DNA from: Pseudomonas corrugata
Lineage (GTDB): Bacteria; Pseudomonadota; Gammaproteobacteria; Pseudomonadales; Pseudomonadaceae
Length of the DNA stretch: 64,000 nt
Assembly: GCF_001269905.1 (NCBI RefSeq)
Contig: NZ_LHVK01000004.1
Location: 62,001 to 126,000 of the forward strand
Direction: 5' to 3'
This document shows positions 51,972 through 59,667 of the stretch, piece by piece. Position numbers and translations under genes: made by a program. How positions within the stretch are numbered: the stretch's first letter is position 1; every line of letters starts with the position of its first letter. The notes below the pieces were generated by a model, which was given only the letters and a program-made list of their open reading frames with translations, searched no databases and was not told the DNA's origin.

Positions 51972-52077
51972 ATCACTGATGAGCAGTGACGGATTCAAAC
52001 TACCGAGGTGCCCCAAGACGCACAAGCCGGCGGATTCTGGCGTAGTTGTAGGCAATGGCGCAAGGCGATGTCGGTCG
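51972..52077. repeat. direct repeat, copy 1 (flanks GNAT gene)
   Basis: Starts atcactgatgagcagtgac and shares cacaagccggcgga and several further blocks with 52730-52836 in the same orientation, with scattered differences. Confidence 0.75.
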
Positions 52078-52242
52078 TGGCTAGTCTCGTGGAGTCACGA
52101 TAAACAGCGGGCCGGAAGGTTGCTGATACACAGCTATCGCGAGCAGGCCCGCACCCAGGGGATTGGGTGTGGGCCAGGTGATCATGTTGCAGAGACGTAG
52201 CGTGTCATCCATCGTCAGGTTCTGCCTTTGTTGGGCTACTGC

Positions 52243-52701
52243 TTATAAACGCCGAGCCATCAGGCATTGTTCTTTCCCCCACGCCTCGAAGCGCTCCACC
52301 TCTTCCCAGCCCAGCTTGGCGTAGTAATGACTCTGGCTGTGGGTGTGCAGGTACAAGGTGGAAAATCCAGCCTCTCTCGCGTGAGTACAAATGCCTTCGA
52401 TCAACTGTGCGGCGAGCCCTCTGCGTCGGGCTTCTGGTGCGATGTAGACGCATGCCAACCATGGCCCCAGTTCTGGCCGGTCGGGCAGGTCGTTGTCGGC
52501 CAATGAGGCGCCGCCCAGTAGTTGGCCTTGTTCCGTGGCGATCAGGCATTTCCAGCGTCCATCGTGTTGTCCGGCCGAGAATTCGTGCTGCCAACTGGCG
52601 AGAGATTGTTGTGTGAATTCGTAGCTGAACTCCTGATAAAGCCATTCGGCCATCAGGTCGCATTTGTCCATGTGGTGACTGAGCCAATCCATTTGCAGCA
52701 T
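52243..52701 (-). CDS. GNAT family N-acetyltransferase
   Basis: A 152-residue GNAT enzyme with the acetyl-CoA loop RRRGLAAQLIEG (about 92-103) and the C-terminal SQSHYYAKLGWEEVERFEAWGKE. ATG 52701 has AAGGAG nine bases upstream. The gene sits alone between two direct repeats, which suggests a mobile or recombined cassette. Substrate unknown. Confidence 0.85.
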   Translation of the reverse strand: MLQMDWLSHHMDKCDLMAEWLYQEFSYEFTQQSLASWQHEFSAGQHDGRWKCLIATEQGQLLGGASLADNDLPDRPELGPWLACVYIAPEARRRGLAAQLIEGICTHAREAGFSTLYLHTHSQSHYYAKLGWEEVERFEAWGKEQCLMARRL

Positions 52702-52729
52702 GTGGGGCGCTCCTTGGGTGTTCTCTGGT

Positions 52730-52836
52730 ATCACTGATGAGCAGTGACAGGCCTCAAACTACCGACCCAACCCAAGGCGCACAAGCCGGCGGACTCTGGC
52801 GTCATTGCAGACAACGCTGCGAGGCAGTGTCGGTTG
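52730..52836. repeat. direct repeat, copy 2 (flanks GNAT gene)
   Basis: Same orientation as 51972-52077; the first 19 bases are identical and the rest is imperfectly conserved. It lies directly upstream of the GNAT start on the reverse strand. Confidence 0.75.
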
Positions 52837-52987
52837 AGGGGTTTGTCAGGGACATCAACGCAGCATGACCGTTGTTGGCCCCGATCCACGGCGAGTAGAC
52901 TGACTCACGGTGTGCAGGACGCCATTCCACGGCGGCGTCGAACAGACGGCGAGCATGTCGCTGCCAGTGTACTGAAGGAGAAGAAGC

Positions 52988-53203
52988 ATGAGCCTACCGC
53001 CCGACGGGCTTCCCATTTACAGGGTGCTGACAGGCCCCGACGATGCTGCATTTTGCCATCGGGTCAGCGATGCCCTGAAAATGGGTTATGCGCTGCACGG
53101 CGGTCCGGCCGTCACGTTCAATGGCGAGCGAACCATCGTCGCTCAAGCGATTATCTGGCCTTCGGGTTCAGGCACGACGGTGCCTTCTGACGAGACCAGA
53201 TAG
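52988..53203 (+). CDS. DUF1737 domain protein
   Basis: A 71-residue protein with the whole DUF1737 pattern: YRVLTGPDDAAFCHRVSDAL...GYALHGGPAVTFNG...IVAQAIIW. Function unknown; such proteins are small and soluble. GAAGGAGAAGAAGC precedes ATG 52988. Confidence 0.85.
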   Translation: MSLPPDGLPIYRVLTGPDDAAFCHRVSDALKMGYALHGGPAVTFNGERTIVAQAIIWPSGSGTTVPSDETR

Positions 53204-53451
53204 CACTAAAAAGCCATGACTCCATCCGGCAAACGGATTGGATCCAGGGCTTGTCTCAAGGTGCGTAATGGGGCTATTTTGTGTCCGCATAAGAATATAG
53301 CCGTTCGAAATATTATGACTTCAAGTCAGGTGCAAGCCGTGCGATTCGTCTCGAACAGGAAATTCGAACGCGACGCTCCACTCCCTTGGGCGGGCTTGTG
53401 ATTCGAACAACTGGGGCAGCGTTCCCCATGACAGTCTTCCTTATTCAAACG

Positions 53452-53467
53452 ATCCGAACTTTCGGAT
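53452..53467. promoter_or_regulatory. palindrome upstream of the LysR gene
   Basis: ATCCGAA ct TTCGGAT is a perfect inverted repeat with a 2-base centre, 109 bp before the regulator start. It may be a protein-binding site. The gene-free stretch 53204-53575 contains only this and the next inverted repeat. Confidence 0.35.
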
Positions 53468-53531
53468 TGCTGCCAATGAAAATGTATGTGGGGTGGCGAC
53501 TCAGCCACGAGCACACGGATGTTCATAACCT

Positions 53532-53554
53532 TGCGTTATTAGCCTGATAACGCA
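53532..53554. promoter_or_regulatory. inverted repeat TGCGTTAT-N7-ATAACGCA before the LysR gene
   Basis: A perfect 8-bp inverted repeat ending 21 bp before the regulator ATG. The GCGTTA/TAACGC halves recur before the forward operon and in the ligase/exporter intergenic region, so this is a candidate autoregulatory site. Confidence 0.55.
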
Positions 53555-53575
53555 GTGGCTTACAGGGAGGTTGAC

Positions 53576-54472
53576 ATGCTGGATCGCCAACAGTTGGAAG
53601 CGTTTGCCTGTGTCATTGAGCATAAGAGTTTTGAACGCGCAGCCTCGGCGCTCAACATCACCAGCGGTGCCATTTCGCAACGAATAAAGTCGCTGGAAAA
53701 CTCGCTTTCAACCATCCTGGTCATTCGCGAAAGACCGATCCACCCCACGTCAGCCGGCCAGGCCCTACTGCAGCATGTCTCGGCATTGCGCTCGCTGGAA
53801 CATGATGTCCTGAGGCTGCTTTCGCGCAAGGGCAATACCAATTCAAAGATTGCCATTGGTGTACATCCCGACTCGCTCAACACCTGGTTCGCCCCTTTAC
53901 TGATCGAGTTGATGCGCGCCGAACAGGTCTGTGTGGAAATCATTTCCGATGACCGCTGCTCCAGCCTGAACATCCTCAAACGCGGGGATGTCCAGGGTTG
54001 CGTTTCGGTGGTTGCCGAGCCCCTCGATGGATTTGAAGTCCATCCGCTGGGGGCCATGGAATACAAATGCGTCAGTACACCTGACTATATGCACCGCTAT
54101 CTGGCCCGGGGCATGGGCACGCATTCGCTGCTCGATGCGCCGGCGATCACCCGCGGGCGCAATGACACGCGCCATACGGCCTTCCTCCGCGAACTGCTTG
54201 GTGTTTCGATCGAGCGCTTCCCTTGTCATTACTTGCCTTCATTGCCCATGGTCCAGGATGCGGTCCTGGCGGGGCTTGGCTATACGCTGATGCCTGCGGA
54301 TGTCGCCGCGCCGTTGCTCGAAGAGGGGCAGTTGGTCGATCTGATGCCGCAAAACTGCTACAGGGAACCCCTTTACTGGCATGGCTGGATGAACCACTCA
54401 GTGGTCAAGGATCTGGTGGGAAGACGCATCATCGATACCGCCAGCAAGTCCCTTCAACCCGCGCCCTGTTGA
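53576..54472 (+). CDS. LysR-family regulator (ArgP/LysG-like)
   Basis: A 298-residue LysR protein: N-terminal helix-turn-helix (about 1-60; ERAASALNITSGAISQRIKSLE) and a periplasmic-binding-like effector domain. The start MLDRQQLEAFACVIEHKSFERAA and the HPDSLNTWFAPLL segment resemble ArgP/LysG, which sense lysine or arginine and often control export. ATG 53576 follows AGGGAGG. It heads a biosynthetic cluster whose promoters share inverted repeats with its own, so it is the likely pathway regulator, perhaps sensing an amino-acid-like compound. Confidence 0.88.
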   Translation: MLDRQQLEAFACVIEHKSFERAASALNITSGAISQRIKSLENSLSTILVIRERPIHPTSAGQALLQHVSALRSLEHDVLRLLSRKGNTNSKIAIGVHPDSLNTWFAPLLIELMRAEQVCVEIISDDRCSSLNILKRGDVQGCVSVVAEPLDGFEVHPLGAMEYKCVSTPDYMHRYLARGMGTHSLLDAPAITRGRNDTRHTAFLRELLGVSIERFPCHYLPSLPMVQDAVLAGLGYTLMPADVAAPLLEEGQLVDLMPQNCYREPLYWHGWMNHSVVKDLVGRRIIDTASKSLQPAPC

Positions 54473-54502
54473 GCGATCCGTAACGACGTCAAGGCTCGTT
54501 AA

Positions 54503-54535
54503 GCGTTACTGCCGTCGCTTTAAAAAATCTAACGC
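54503..54535. promoter_or_regulatory. inverted repeat GCGTTA-N21-TAACGC before the forward operon
   Basis: GCGTTA at 54503-54508 and TAACGC at 54530-54535 lie about 70-105 bp before the first operon gene. The half-sites are those of the LysR promoter repeat. Confidence 0.5.
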
Positions 54536-54607
54536 GCCGTTTGCGCGTCATGCTTGGGCGTAGACTCAAGTGACATCAAGACAGGGTGAGTGAGGGGGCT
54601 CGTCATC

Positions 54608-55129
54608 GTGAAAAGTACTGGATCGGATGCTTACCACGCGCACCCCATGGCCCCCGATGCCATATTGAGATGTTTGACTGATTCCATGGGGAGCGATACC
54701 TGGCAACGGGTCCTCGCCCACCGTTTCTCCACGCCGGATGACTGTGTCGCGGAGATATTCAATTCCCGCCGGCCGGGCGGTGCCTATCTCTGTACGCGCT
54801 GGGACGGGGTGCCGTCGGGCTGGGCCGTGTACTTTCGGTTTCACGAACGCGCCGGCTACGACGGCAGCATGAAGCTGGTCCTGCACAGTGAGGACGAAGA
54901 CGCCAGTTCCACTGTTTTCGACGTGCTCTCCACGGCGTGCGTTTCAAGGGGAATAGAGCAAGGCGTTCACACGCTGATCAGCGTGGTGGACAGCCATATG
55001 CAACACCATGCCTCATGGTTTTCCGACAGCCCCTTCCTGTTGGGCGGCGCAGTAGGCGCACGCGGAAATTCGATGCTGAACGTGTTTTACAGGAAGTTAC
55101 TAGATGATTCGGCCGGCCACTCCCGATGA
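54608..55129 (+). CDS. unknown protein, first gene of the forward operon
   Basis: A 173-residue protein that I do not recognise. The C-terminal half (HASWFSDSPFLLGGAVGARGNSML) reminds one of acetyltransferase-like folds, but there is no clear acetyl-CoA loop. I set the start at GTG 54608, with GAGGGGG about ten bases before; a GTG at 54590 and ATG 54647 are in frame. Its end overlaps the PAT-type acetyltransferase by 26 bp, so both are translated together. As the first gene after the predicted regulator site it is likely an essential pathway part. Confidence 0.6.
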   Translation: MKSTGSDAYHAHPMAPDAILRCLTDSMGSDTWQRVLAHRFSTPDDCVAEIFNSRRPGGAYLCTRWDGVPSGWAVYFRFHERAGYDGSMKLVLHSEDEDASSTVFDVLSTACVSRGIEQGVHTLISVVDSHMQHHASWFSDSPFLLGGAVGARGNSMLNVFYRKLLDDSAGHSR

Positions 55130-55619
55130 TTTGCCCTCCATGGTGGAAACCTACAATCAGGCCATTGCCGACAAGGTATTCGCCAACTGCGATGTCCCCC
55201 ACGACTCGATTGAAAAGTTCAGGCTGACCTATTTTGGAAAAGATCGGCGCTTTGCCGTGCTTGTCTATCTATCGAGTGATGGCGATACGGTCGCGTGGGG
55301 TGCCCTGAAGCCATTTTCCGCCCGGCCCGACGACGAAACCATGGCGGAAGTCGCCGTGTATGTGCGGCGAGACATGCGCGCACGCGGGGTCGGTATTCGA
55401 TTGTTGCAGGCCCTGGAGGTCTCGGCCCGGGAGGCAGGTTTCGAATCGTTGGTCGCCATTATCCTGGGGCCGAATCACGCCAGTGCCCGCGGGTGCAAGT
55501 CTCAGGGCTTTGCCGAATGTGTACGGATTCCTCGAATCGCAAGGCTGGAAAACAATCTGGTCGACATAGTCTGGCTACAGAAAAAAATGGAAGGGAATGC
55601 TCATGGTTTTGATCGTTGA
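55104..55619 (+). CDS. PAT/Bar-type GNAT N-acetyltransferase
   Basis: A 171-residue GNAT protein of the phosphinothricin/methionine-sulfoximine acetyltransferase type: IRPATPDDLPSMVETYNQAI at the start, VAVYVRRDMRARGVGIRLLQAL as the acetyl-CoA loop and NNLVDIVWLQ at the end. Such enzymes acetylate the amino group of glutamate analogues and give self-protection. In this cluster it could inactivate the toxic product or be a biosynthetic step. AGGAAG precedes ATG; it overlaps both neighbours. Confidence 0.85.
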   Translation: MIRPATPDDLPSMVETYNQAIADKVFANCDVPHDSIEKFRLTYFGKDRRFAVLVYLSSDGDTVAWGALKPFSARPDDETMAEVAVYVRRDMRARGVGIRLLQALEVSAREAGFESLVAIILGPNHASARGCKSQGFAECVRIPRIARLENNLVDIVWLQKKMEGNAHGFDR

Positions 55620-56415
55620 CGAGTCGTATCAGCTGGGAACCTTTCGTGACAACGAAGACTCCCTGCGCCGCCTGAAATCCCAGGCAGGTATTGCGCTGGA
55701 CCTGGAGTTCGATCACTTGAGGCAAGCCGGCCTGACCCAGGGACAACGGGTTCTGGATGTCGGCTGCGGTCCCGGCATCATCACCACCCAGATCGCGCTT
55801 CGTGCCCAGCCAAGCCGCCTGACGGCACTGGATTGCAACGAAACCAGTATCAGCGAAACGCGCAAGCAATTGTCCAGCGCCGGGATTGACGAAGCGCAGG
55901 TACGCCAATGCAACCTTTATGACGACAGCCTGACCGACACCGGGCAGTTCGATTTCAGCTATGCGCGGATGGTCTTCCAGCATTTGTCGGACCCGTTGAG
56001 CGCCTTGCGCAATATCCACCGCAGCCTGGCCATCGGCGGGCGACTGTGTATCTGCGACATTGACGACCGTTGGTTCGGCGCGTCACCCCAGCCGCCCGAG
56101 CTGCAGTCATTTCTCGCTCGCGTGGCCAGGGCTCAAGCCGCTCGCGGAGGCGATCGTCACGTCGGCAGCAAGCTGGCGAGTTACCTGGAAGAAGCCGGCT
56201 ACGGCGATATCCGCTGCAGCATGTTGCTGGTCTCCACCTCGTTGATCGGCGCGAGCGCCTTCTGCGACCTGGTCTTTGGCTACAAGATGGAAGTGATTCC
56301 AGAAGACGAACTCGAACTGGCCCGACGCGAGATGGCCGTGATCACGCAAAGCATCGAGAGCCCGGGCGGTTGGGCGGGGATCGGCGTATTCTTCGTCTCT
56401 GGAGAAAAACAGTAA
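55603..56415 (+). CDS. class I SAM-dependent methyltransferase
   Basis: A 270-residue methyltransferase with motif I VLDVGCGPG (50-58), the acidic residue after beta-2 (LTALDCNE) and the ARMVFQHLSDP and GGRLCICDIDD segments. It should methylate a small molecule; the target atom is not known. ATG 55603 has GGAAGGG about 8 bases before it and overlaps the acetyltransferase; ATG 55597 is possible. Confidence 0.88.
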   Translation: MVLIVDESYQLGTFRDNEDSLRRLKSQAGIALDLEFDHLRQAGLTQGQRVLDVGCGPGIITTQIALRAQPSRLTALDCNETSISETRKQLSSAGIDEAQVRQCNLYDDSLTDTGQFDFSYARMVFQHLSDPLSALRNIHRSLAIGGRLCICDIDDRWFGASPQPPELQSFLARVARAQAARGGDRHVGSKLASYLEEAGYGDIRCSMLLVSTSLIGASAFCDLVFGYKMEVIPEDELELARREMAVITQSIESPGGWAGIGVFFVSGEKQ

Positions 56416-56433
56416 CTGAAAGGAATCGAGCAC

Positions 56434-57024
56434 ATGCCTGACAAAACCGAACTCAACCAGAAAATTGCTCCCACGGCGCGGATTGCATCGAGTGCTGTCC
56501 TGGAAGGCAATGTGTCCATCGGTGCCGGAACGGTCATAGGGCACGGTGCGGTCCTCGTCGCAGAAGGCGGTGAGCTGTCGATCGGGGAAAACTGCATCGT
56601 CATGGAAAATGCAGTGATACGCAGCACCGCCCATGACGACTGCCACATCGGCAATCACGTGATGGTGGGACCGCACTGCCATCTGACCGGTTGCCGCATC
56701 GATGACGAGGTGTTTGTCGCAACCGGTGCGTCCGTCTTCAACGGCGCTCGCCTCGGCAAAGGCACGGAGGTCCGCATCAACGGGGTGGTCCATATCAAAA
56801 CCGTGCTGGAGGCAGGCACGACGGTGCCGATCGGCTGGATCGCCGTGGGCGATCCGGCACAGCTCTTTTCTCCGGACCAGCATGATCAGATCTGGGACGT
56901 ACAGAAGGACCTGGATTTCCCCCGTTACGTTTTCGGCGTTGACCGCGAAAGCGAAGGCGTCGTCAGGCAGATGATGGAGCGTTACGCACGCTTCCTGCGC
57001 AAGCAGCAGGTGGGCGATGAGTGA
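56434..57024 (+). CDS. hexapeptide-repeat (left-handed beta-helix) protein
   Basis: A 196-residue protein with many hexapeptide turns (about 12-140; IGAGTVIGHGAVL, CHIGNHVMVGPHC) and a C-terminal helical tail. It resembles gamma-carbonic-anhydrase/acyltransferase-like proteins such as CaiE or PaaY; HIGNHVMVGPHCH offers His ligands for a metal. It could be an acyltransferase, a thioesterase or a metal enzyme of the pathway. It overlaps the amidohydrolase gene by 8 bp. Confidence 0.8.
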   Translation: MPDKTELNQKIAPTARIASSAVLEGNVSIGAGTVIGHGAVLVAEGGELSIGENCIVMENAVIRSTAHDDCHIGNHVMVGPHCHLTGCRIDDEVFVATGASVFNGARLGKGTEVRINGVVHIKTVLEAGTTVPIGWIAVGDPAQLFSPDQHDQIWDVQKDLDFPRYVFGVDRESEGVVRQMMERYARFLRKQQVGDE

Positions 57025-57976
57025 TGTGCCCGGGGATATCGACGAACCGACGCTCATCGACGGCCATAGCCACGTCGCCTCCACACGTTTCACCCCGCTG
57101 AGTTTTCTGGAGGGGGTGGCCGATAATATCGAAGTGAAGCTGCGGGCCAGCGGATTCCCGGTTTCCCGGTCGAGAATCATCGATCAGTTCCAGCGCGAAT
57201 TAAGCGACCACCAGGGGGACGCCCAGGTTGCCGCGATGGACAGGGCGGGAATCAGTCGCTCCGTCCTGCTGCTTCCGGACTTCTCCTTCGCGTTGCCGGA
57301 CGTCGAACTGAGTATCGATGAGATGTTCCAGGAACACCGAGCGATTCTCCAGCGCCATGCCGGACGTTTCGACATCTTTGCCGGCGTGGATCCACGCTGG
57401 GGGCAGGACGGGCTCGACCTGTTCATCCGTGGCATCGAGGAGTACGGTTTCAGCGGGCTGAAGCTCTATCCACCTTGCGGATACCAGGCCGATGACCCGG
57501 CGCTGACGCCCTTCTACGAATACTGTGACGCTTATCGCCTGCCGGTATTGCTGCACATCGGGCCGACCTCCCCGGCGCTCTCCTTCGCTCCCGCCCAAGC
57601 GATGTGGGTGGACGAACCGGCGCGTCGCTACCGGAATATCCCGTTCATCCTCGCCCACGGGGCGGTCAACGATCAGGCCCAATGTATCCAGCTCTGCAAG
57701 TACCGCCCCAACGTCTACCTGGACCTGAGTGGCGCCCAGCACGCAATAGATGCCCGCGGCAACTCACCCATGCTGACCACGCTGTTCCAGAGCGAGATCA
57801 ATCACAAGATCATCTTTGGCACGGACTGGCCCATCAATAATCATGAAGCGATCAATAAACGACTGCGCGCATTCATCGTCGACCCGGATCAGGGTATTGG
57901 CGCTCACGATGCGCGCCTGGTGCTTTCGGGGAACATGCAACGCCTGCTCGACGGAATCACCCCGCACGGCCGGTGA
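57017..57976 (+). CDS. amidohydrolase (Amidohydro_2) family protein
   Basis: A 319-residue TIM-barrel metal hydrolase or decarboxylase: metal ligands in DGHSHV (H17, H19), LLHIGPTSPA, ILAHGAVND and FGTDWP. It may cleave a C-N bond or decarboxylate an intermediate. It ends the five-gene forward operon; a strong hairpin follows and faces the reverse operon. Confidence 0.85.
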   Translation: MSDVPGDIDEPTLIDGHSHVASTRFTPLSFLEGVADNIEVKLRASGFPVSRSRIIDQFQRELSDHQGDAQVAAMDRAGISRSVLLLPDFSFALPDVELSIDEMFQEHRAILQRHAGRFDIFAGVDPRWGQDGLDLFIRGIEEYGFSGLKLYPPCGYQADDPALTPFYEYCDAYRLPVLLHIGPTSPALSFAPAQAMWVDEPARRYRNIPFILAHGAVNDQAQCIQLCKYRPNVYLDLSGAQHAIDARGNSPMLTTLFQSEINHKIIFGTDWPINNHEAINKRLRAFIVDPDQGIGAHDARLVLSGNMQRLLDGITPHGR

Positions 57977-58019
57977 GGACAGTGCATTGCGCTCTTGAGC
58001 GCAACGCACCGACCTGTCC
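57977..58019. terminator. hairpin between convergent operons
   Basis: ttgcgctc-tt-gagcgcaa is the inner stem, enclosed by ggacag and ctgtcc at the ends. There is no T-run, so intrinsic termination is unproven, but it exactly fills the gap between the two operons. Confidence 0.55.
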
Positions 58020-58021
58020 GG

Positions 58022-59341
58022 TCAAGCTCGCAGGTGGATCGGCTCCTCATCCTGTAAACGGTCGACAAAGAACGTACGAAAGGGTGAAGGGTGACGCAGG
58101 CTGCGTCCCTGTTGGATGAGCTGTCTTGCACGATCGAATTGCCGGGCCCGTATGGCCGCCTCGATCGTGGTCAGTTCCAGCAGATCACGTTGCGCATTGC
58201 TGCCGCCAATGGCCCGCACCGCCGGCAATATCTTGCTCAACAATTCCAGGGCACTGTCGTAGTCCTCTTGCTGGAAGGCAATCAGCCCCCGGCAAACGGT
58301 GCGAGTCACGTTGGCAATCATCGGGACCTTGGCATACGTGGCGTCGATACGTCGCAAGATGCGCTGCACCAGCACCTGGTGATTGGAGCTGGCCATCGCC
58401 ATGATCGAATGCACATCGTTGAACCAGTACTGTGATTGATCGATGGACGGCATCCAGTATTGCGCCACTTCCTGCCACAGTTCGGAGACATCCACCCCCG
58501 TCAGCGACAAGCGCCACAACAGACTGACTGCGTCCAGATCCTCATATCCGTCTGGGTCGTTCTTGATCCTGATTTTCTGATGAAAAGTCTGCAGGACCGC
58601 ATCGGGGCGCTGCATGTAGAGATTGAACAGCGCGTGATGCCACCACAGATGAATGCGCATGCAGAGGTTGTCGGCCCAATTACGCTCGGTGTCGTCCAGC
58701 CACTTCAGCGTTTGGGCGTACTGCCCACGTTCGTAGCCGACGTGACAGGCGGCATGGATCGCATAGATGTCCCGCGGGTTGATCGCCAGCGCGCACTCGG
58801 CCGCGATACTCGCGGCGTCATAGTCGCCGTTTTCCACCAGGGCAAAGGCTTCGATGCCCCGCACGTACCCATACAGCGGATGCGCGGGTCCCCAGAAGGG
58901 CCTTATCGCGACCACGGTTTCGCGCATCCGCTCGGTCCACCCCATGTTGAACTCCAGCATATGCACGCTGAACAAGGCCACGATGTCGCGCGGATGCTGG
59001 ACCAGCAGTTCGCGCCAGCAAGCATGGGCCTGATCATAGTCCTGGTTGACCCAGTGATTGCAGGCCGCCAGATGCCCTCGCTCACGGGGGTTCAACCGTT
59101 CAGGGTCGAGACTGCCCAGCAGCAGCGTGGCCTGCTGGATCTGCCGGTCTTCCATGCTCGATAACCTGACGACACTTTCGATCAACCGAGAAATCGGGCA
59201 ACGCACTTCGCGCCGCTGCAGGAGTGGGAGTGGATCGAACTCCATTCCAAGAATGCCCGTCAGGGCAGTCTCCAATTCGTCTGCTTCGGCGGCGTCCTGC
59301 ACTCGCACAGGCACACCGCGAGAATCAATGAACTCGATCAT
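58022..59341 (-). CDS. TPR-repeat protein (TTC38-like)
   Basis: A 439-residue protein of helix pairs, resembling the TTC38 family (CHVGYERGQYAQTLKWL and HLWWHHALFNL are typical). TPR proteins scaffold other proteins; TTC38-like ones sometimes occur in biosynthetic clusters, possibly with a catalytic role, unproven. It is the last of five co-directional genes after the carrier protein, 42 bp downstream. Function unknown. Confidence 0.8.
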   Translation of the reverse strand: MIEFIDSRGVPVRVQDAAEADELETALTGILGMEFDPLPLLQRREVRCPISRLIESVVRLSSMEDRQIQQATLLLGSLDPERLNPRERGHLAACNHWVNQDYDQAHACWRELLVQHPRDIVALFSVHMLEFNMGWTERMRETVVAIRPFWGPAHPLYGYVRGIEAFALVENGDYDAASIAAECALAINPRDIYAIHAACHVGYERGQYAQTLKWLDDTERNWADNLCMRIHLWWHHALFNLYMQRPDAVLQTFHQKIRIKNDPDGYEDLDAVSLLWRLSLTGVDVSELWQEVAQYWMPSIDQSQYWFNDVHSIMAMASSNHQVLVQRILRRIDATYAKVPMIANVTRTVCRGLIAFQQEDYDSALELLSKILPAVRAIGGSNAQRDLLELTTIEAAIRARQFDRARQLIQQGRSLRHPSPFRTFFVDRLQDEEPIHLRA

Positions 59342-59383
59342 AAAAAGTCCTTCCTGTGGGTCTCTGCGTCGGCCTGGACATTC

Positions 59384-59635
59384 TCACGCGGCCAGTTCAG
59401 CGAGCCTGGCTGGAGTGATGCCGTTGACCAGCGCGGCCGGGTTGATCTCGCGATCGAGCCGCTCATGGATCAGATTCAGTATCGCGATCAACAGCATCGA
59501 GTTGCCCCCGGCGTCGAAAAAGTCAGCCTGATCGGTTTGTGCCGGATGCTTGAGCACCTCGGCCCAAATGGTGTGGACCGTCGACAACGCGCTGGTGTCG
59601 GTCGGAGTGTGCAGTTCCTGGGTTGGCATGTTCAT
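59384..59635 (-). CDS. free-standing acyl/peptidyl carrier protein
   Basis: An 83-residue carrier protein with the phosphopantetheine site Ser46 in FFDAGGNSMLLI, the pattern of NRPS/PKS-type carriers rather than FabH-pathway ACPs. ATG 59635 has GGAGG seven bases upstream; the longer frame to 59671 lacks one. It should tether the substrate for the chlorinase, ligase and KAS III-like enzyme encoded just upstream. Confidence 0.9.
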   Translation of the reverse strand: MNMPTQELHTPTDTSALSTVHTIWAEVLKHPAQTDQADFFDAGGNSMLLIAILNLIHERLDREINPAALVNGITPARLAELAA

Positions 59636-59667
59636 GGGCGTTCCTCCAGAGAGCGATATTGGATGGG

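Noticed and set aside
53216..53401. 61-codon frame between the DUF1737 and LysR genes
   Set aside because: No ribosome-binding site and no recognisable sequence; the region reads as regulatory DNA.
53300..53420. tRNA fragment suggested by gattcgaac-like sequences
   Set aside because: No acceptor, D or anticodon arm can be built around them.
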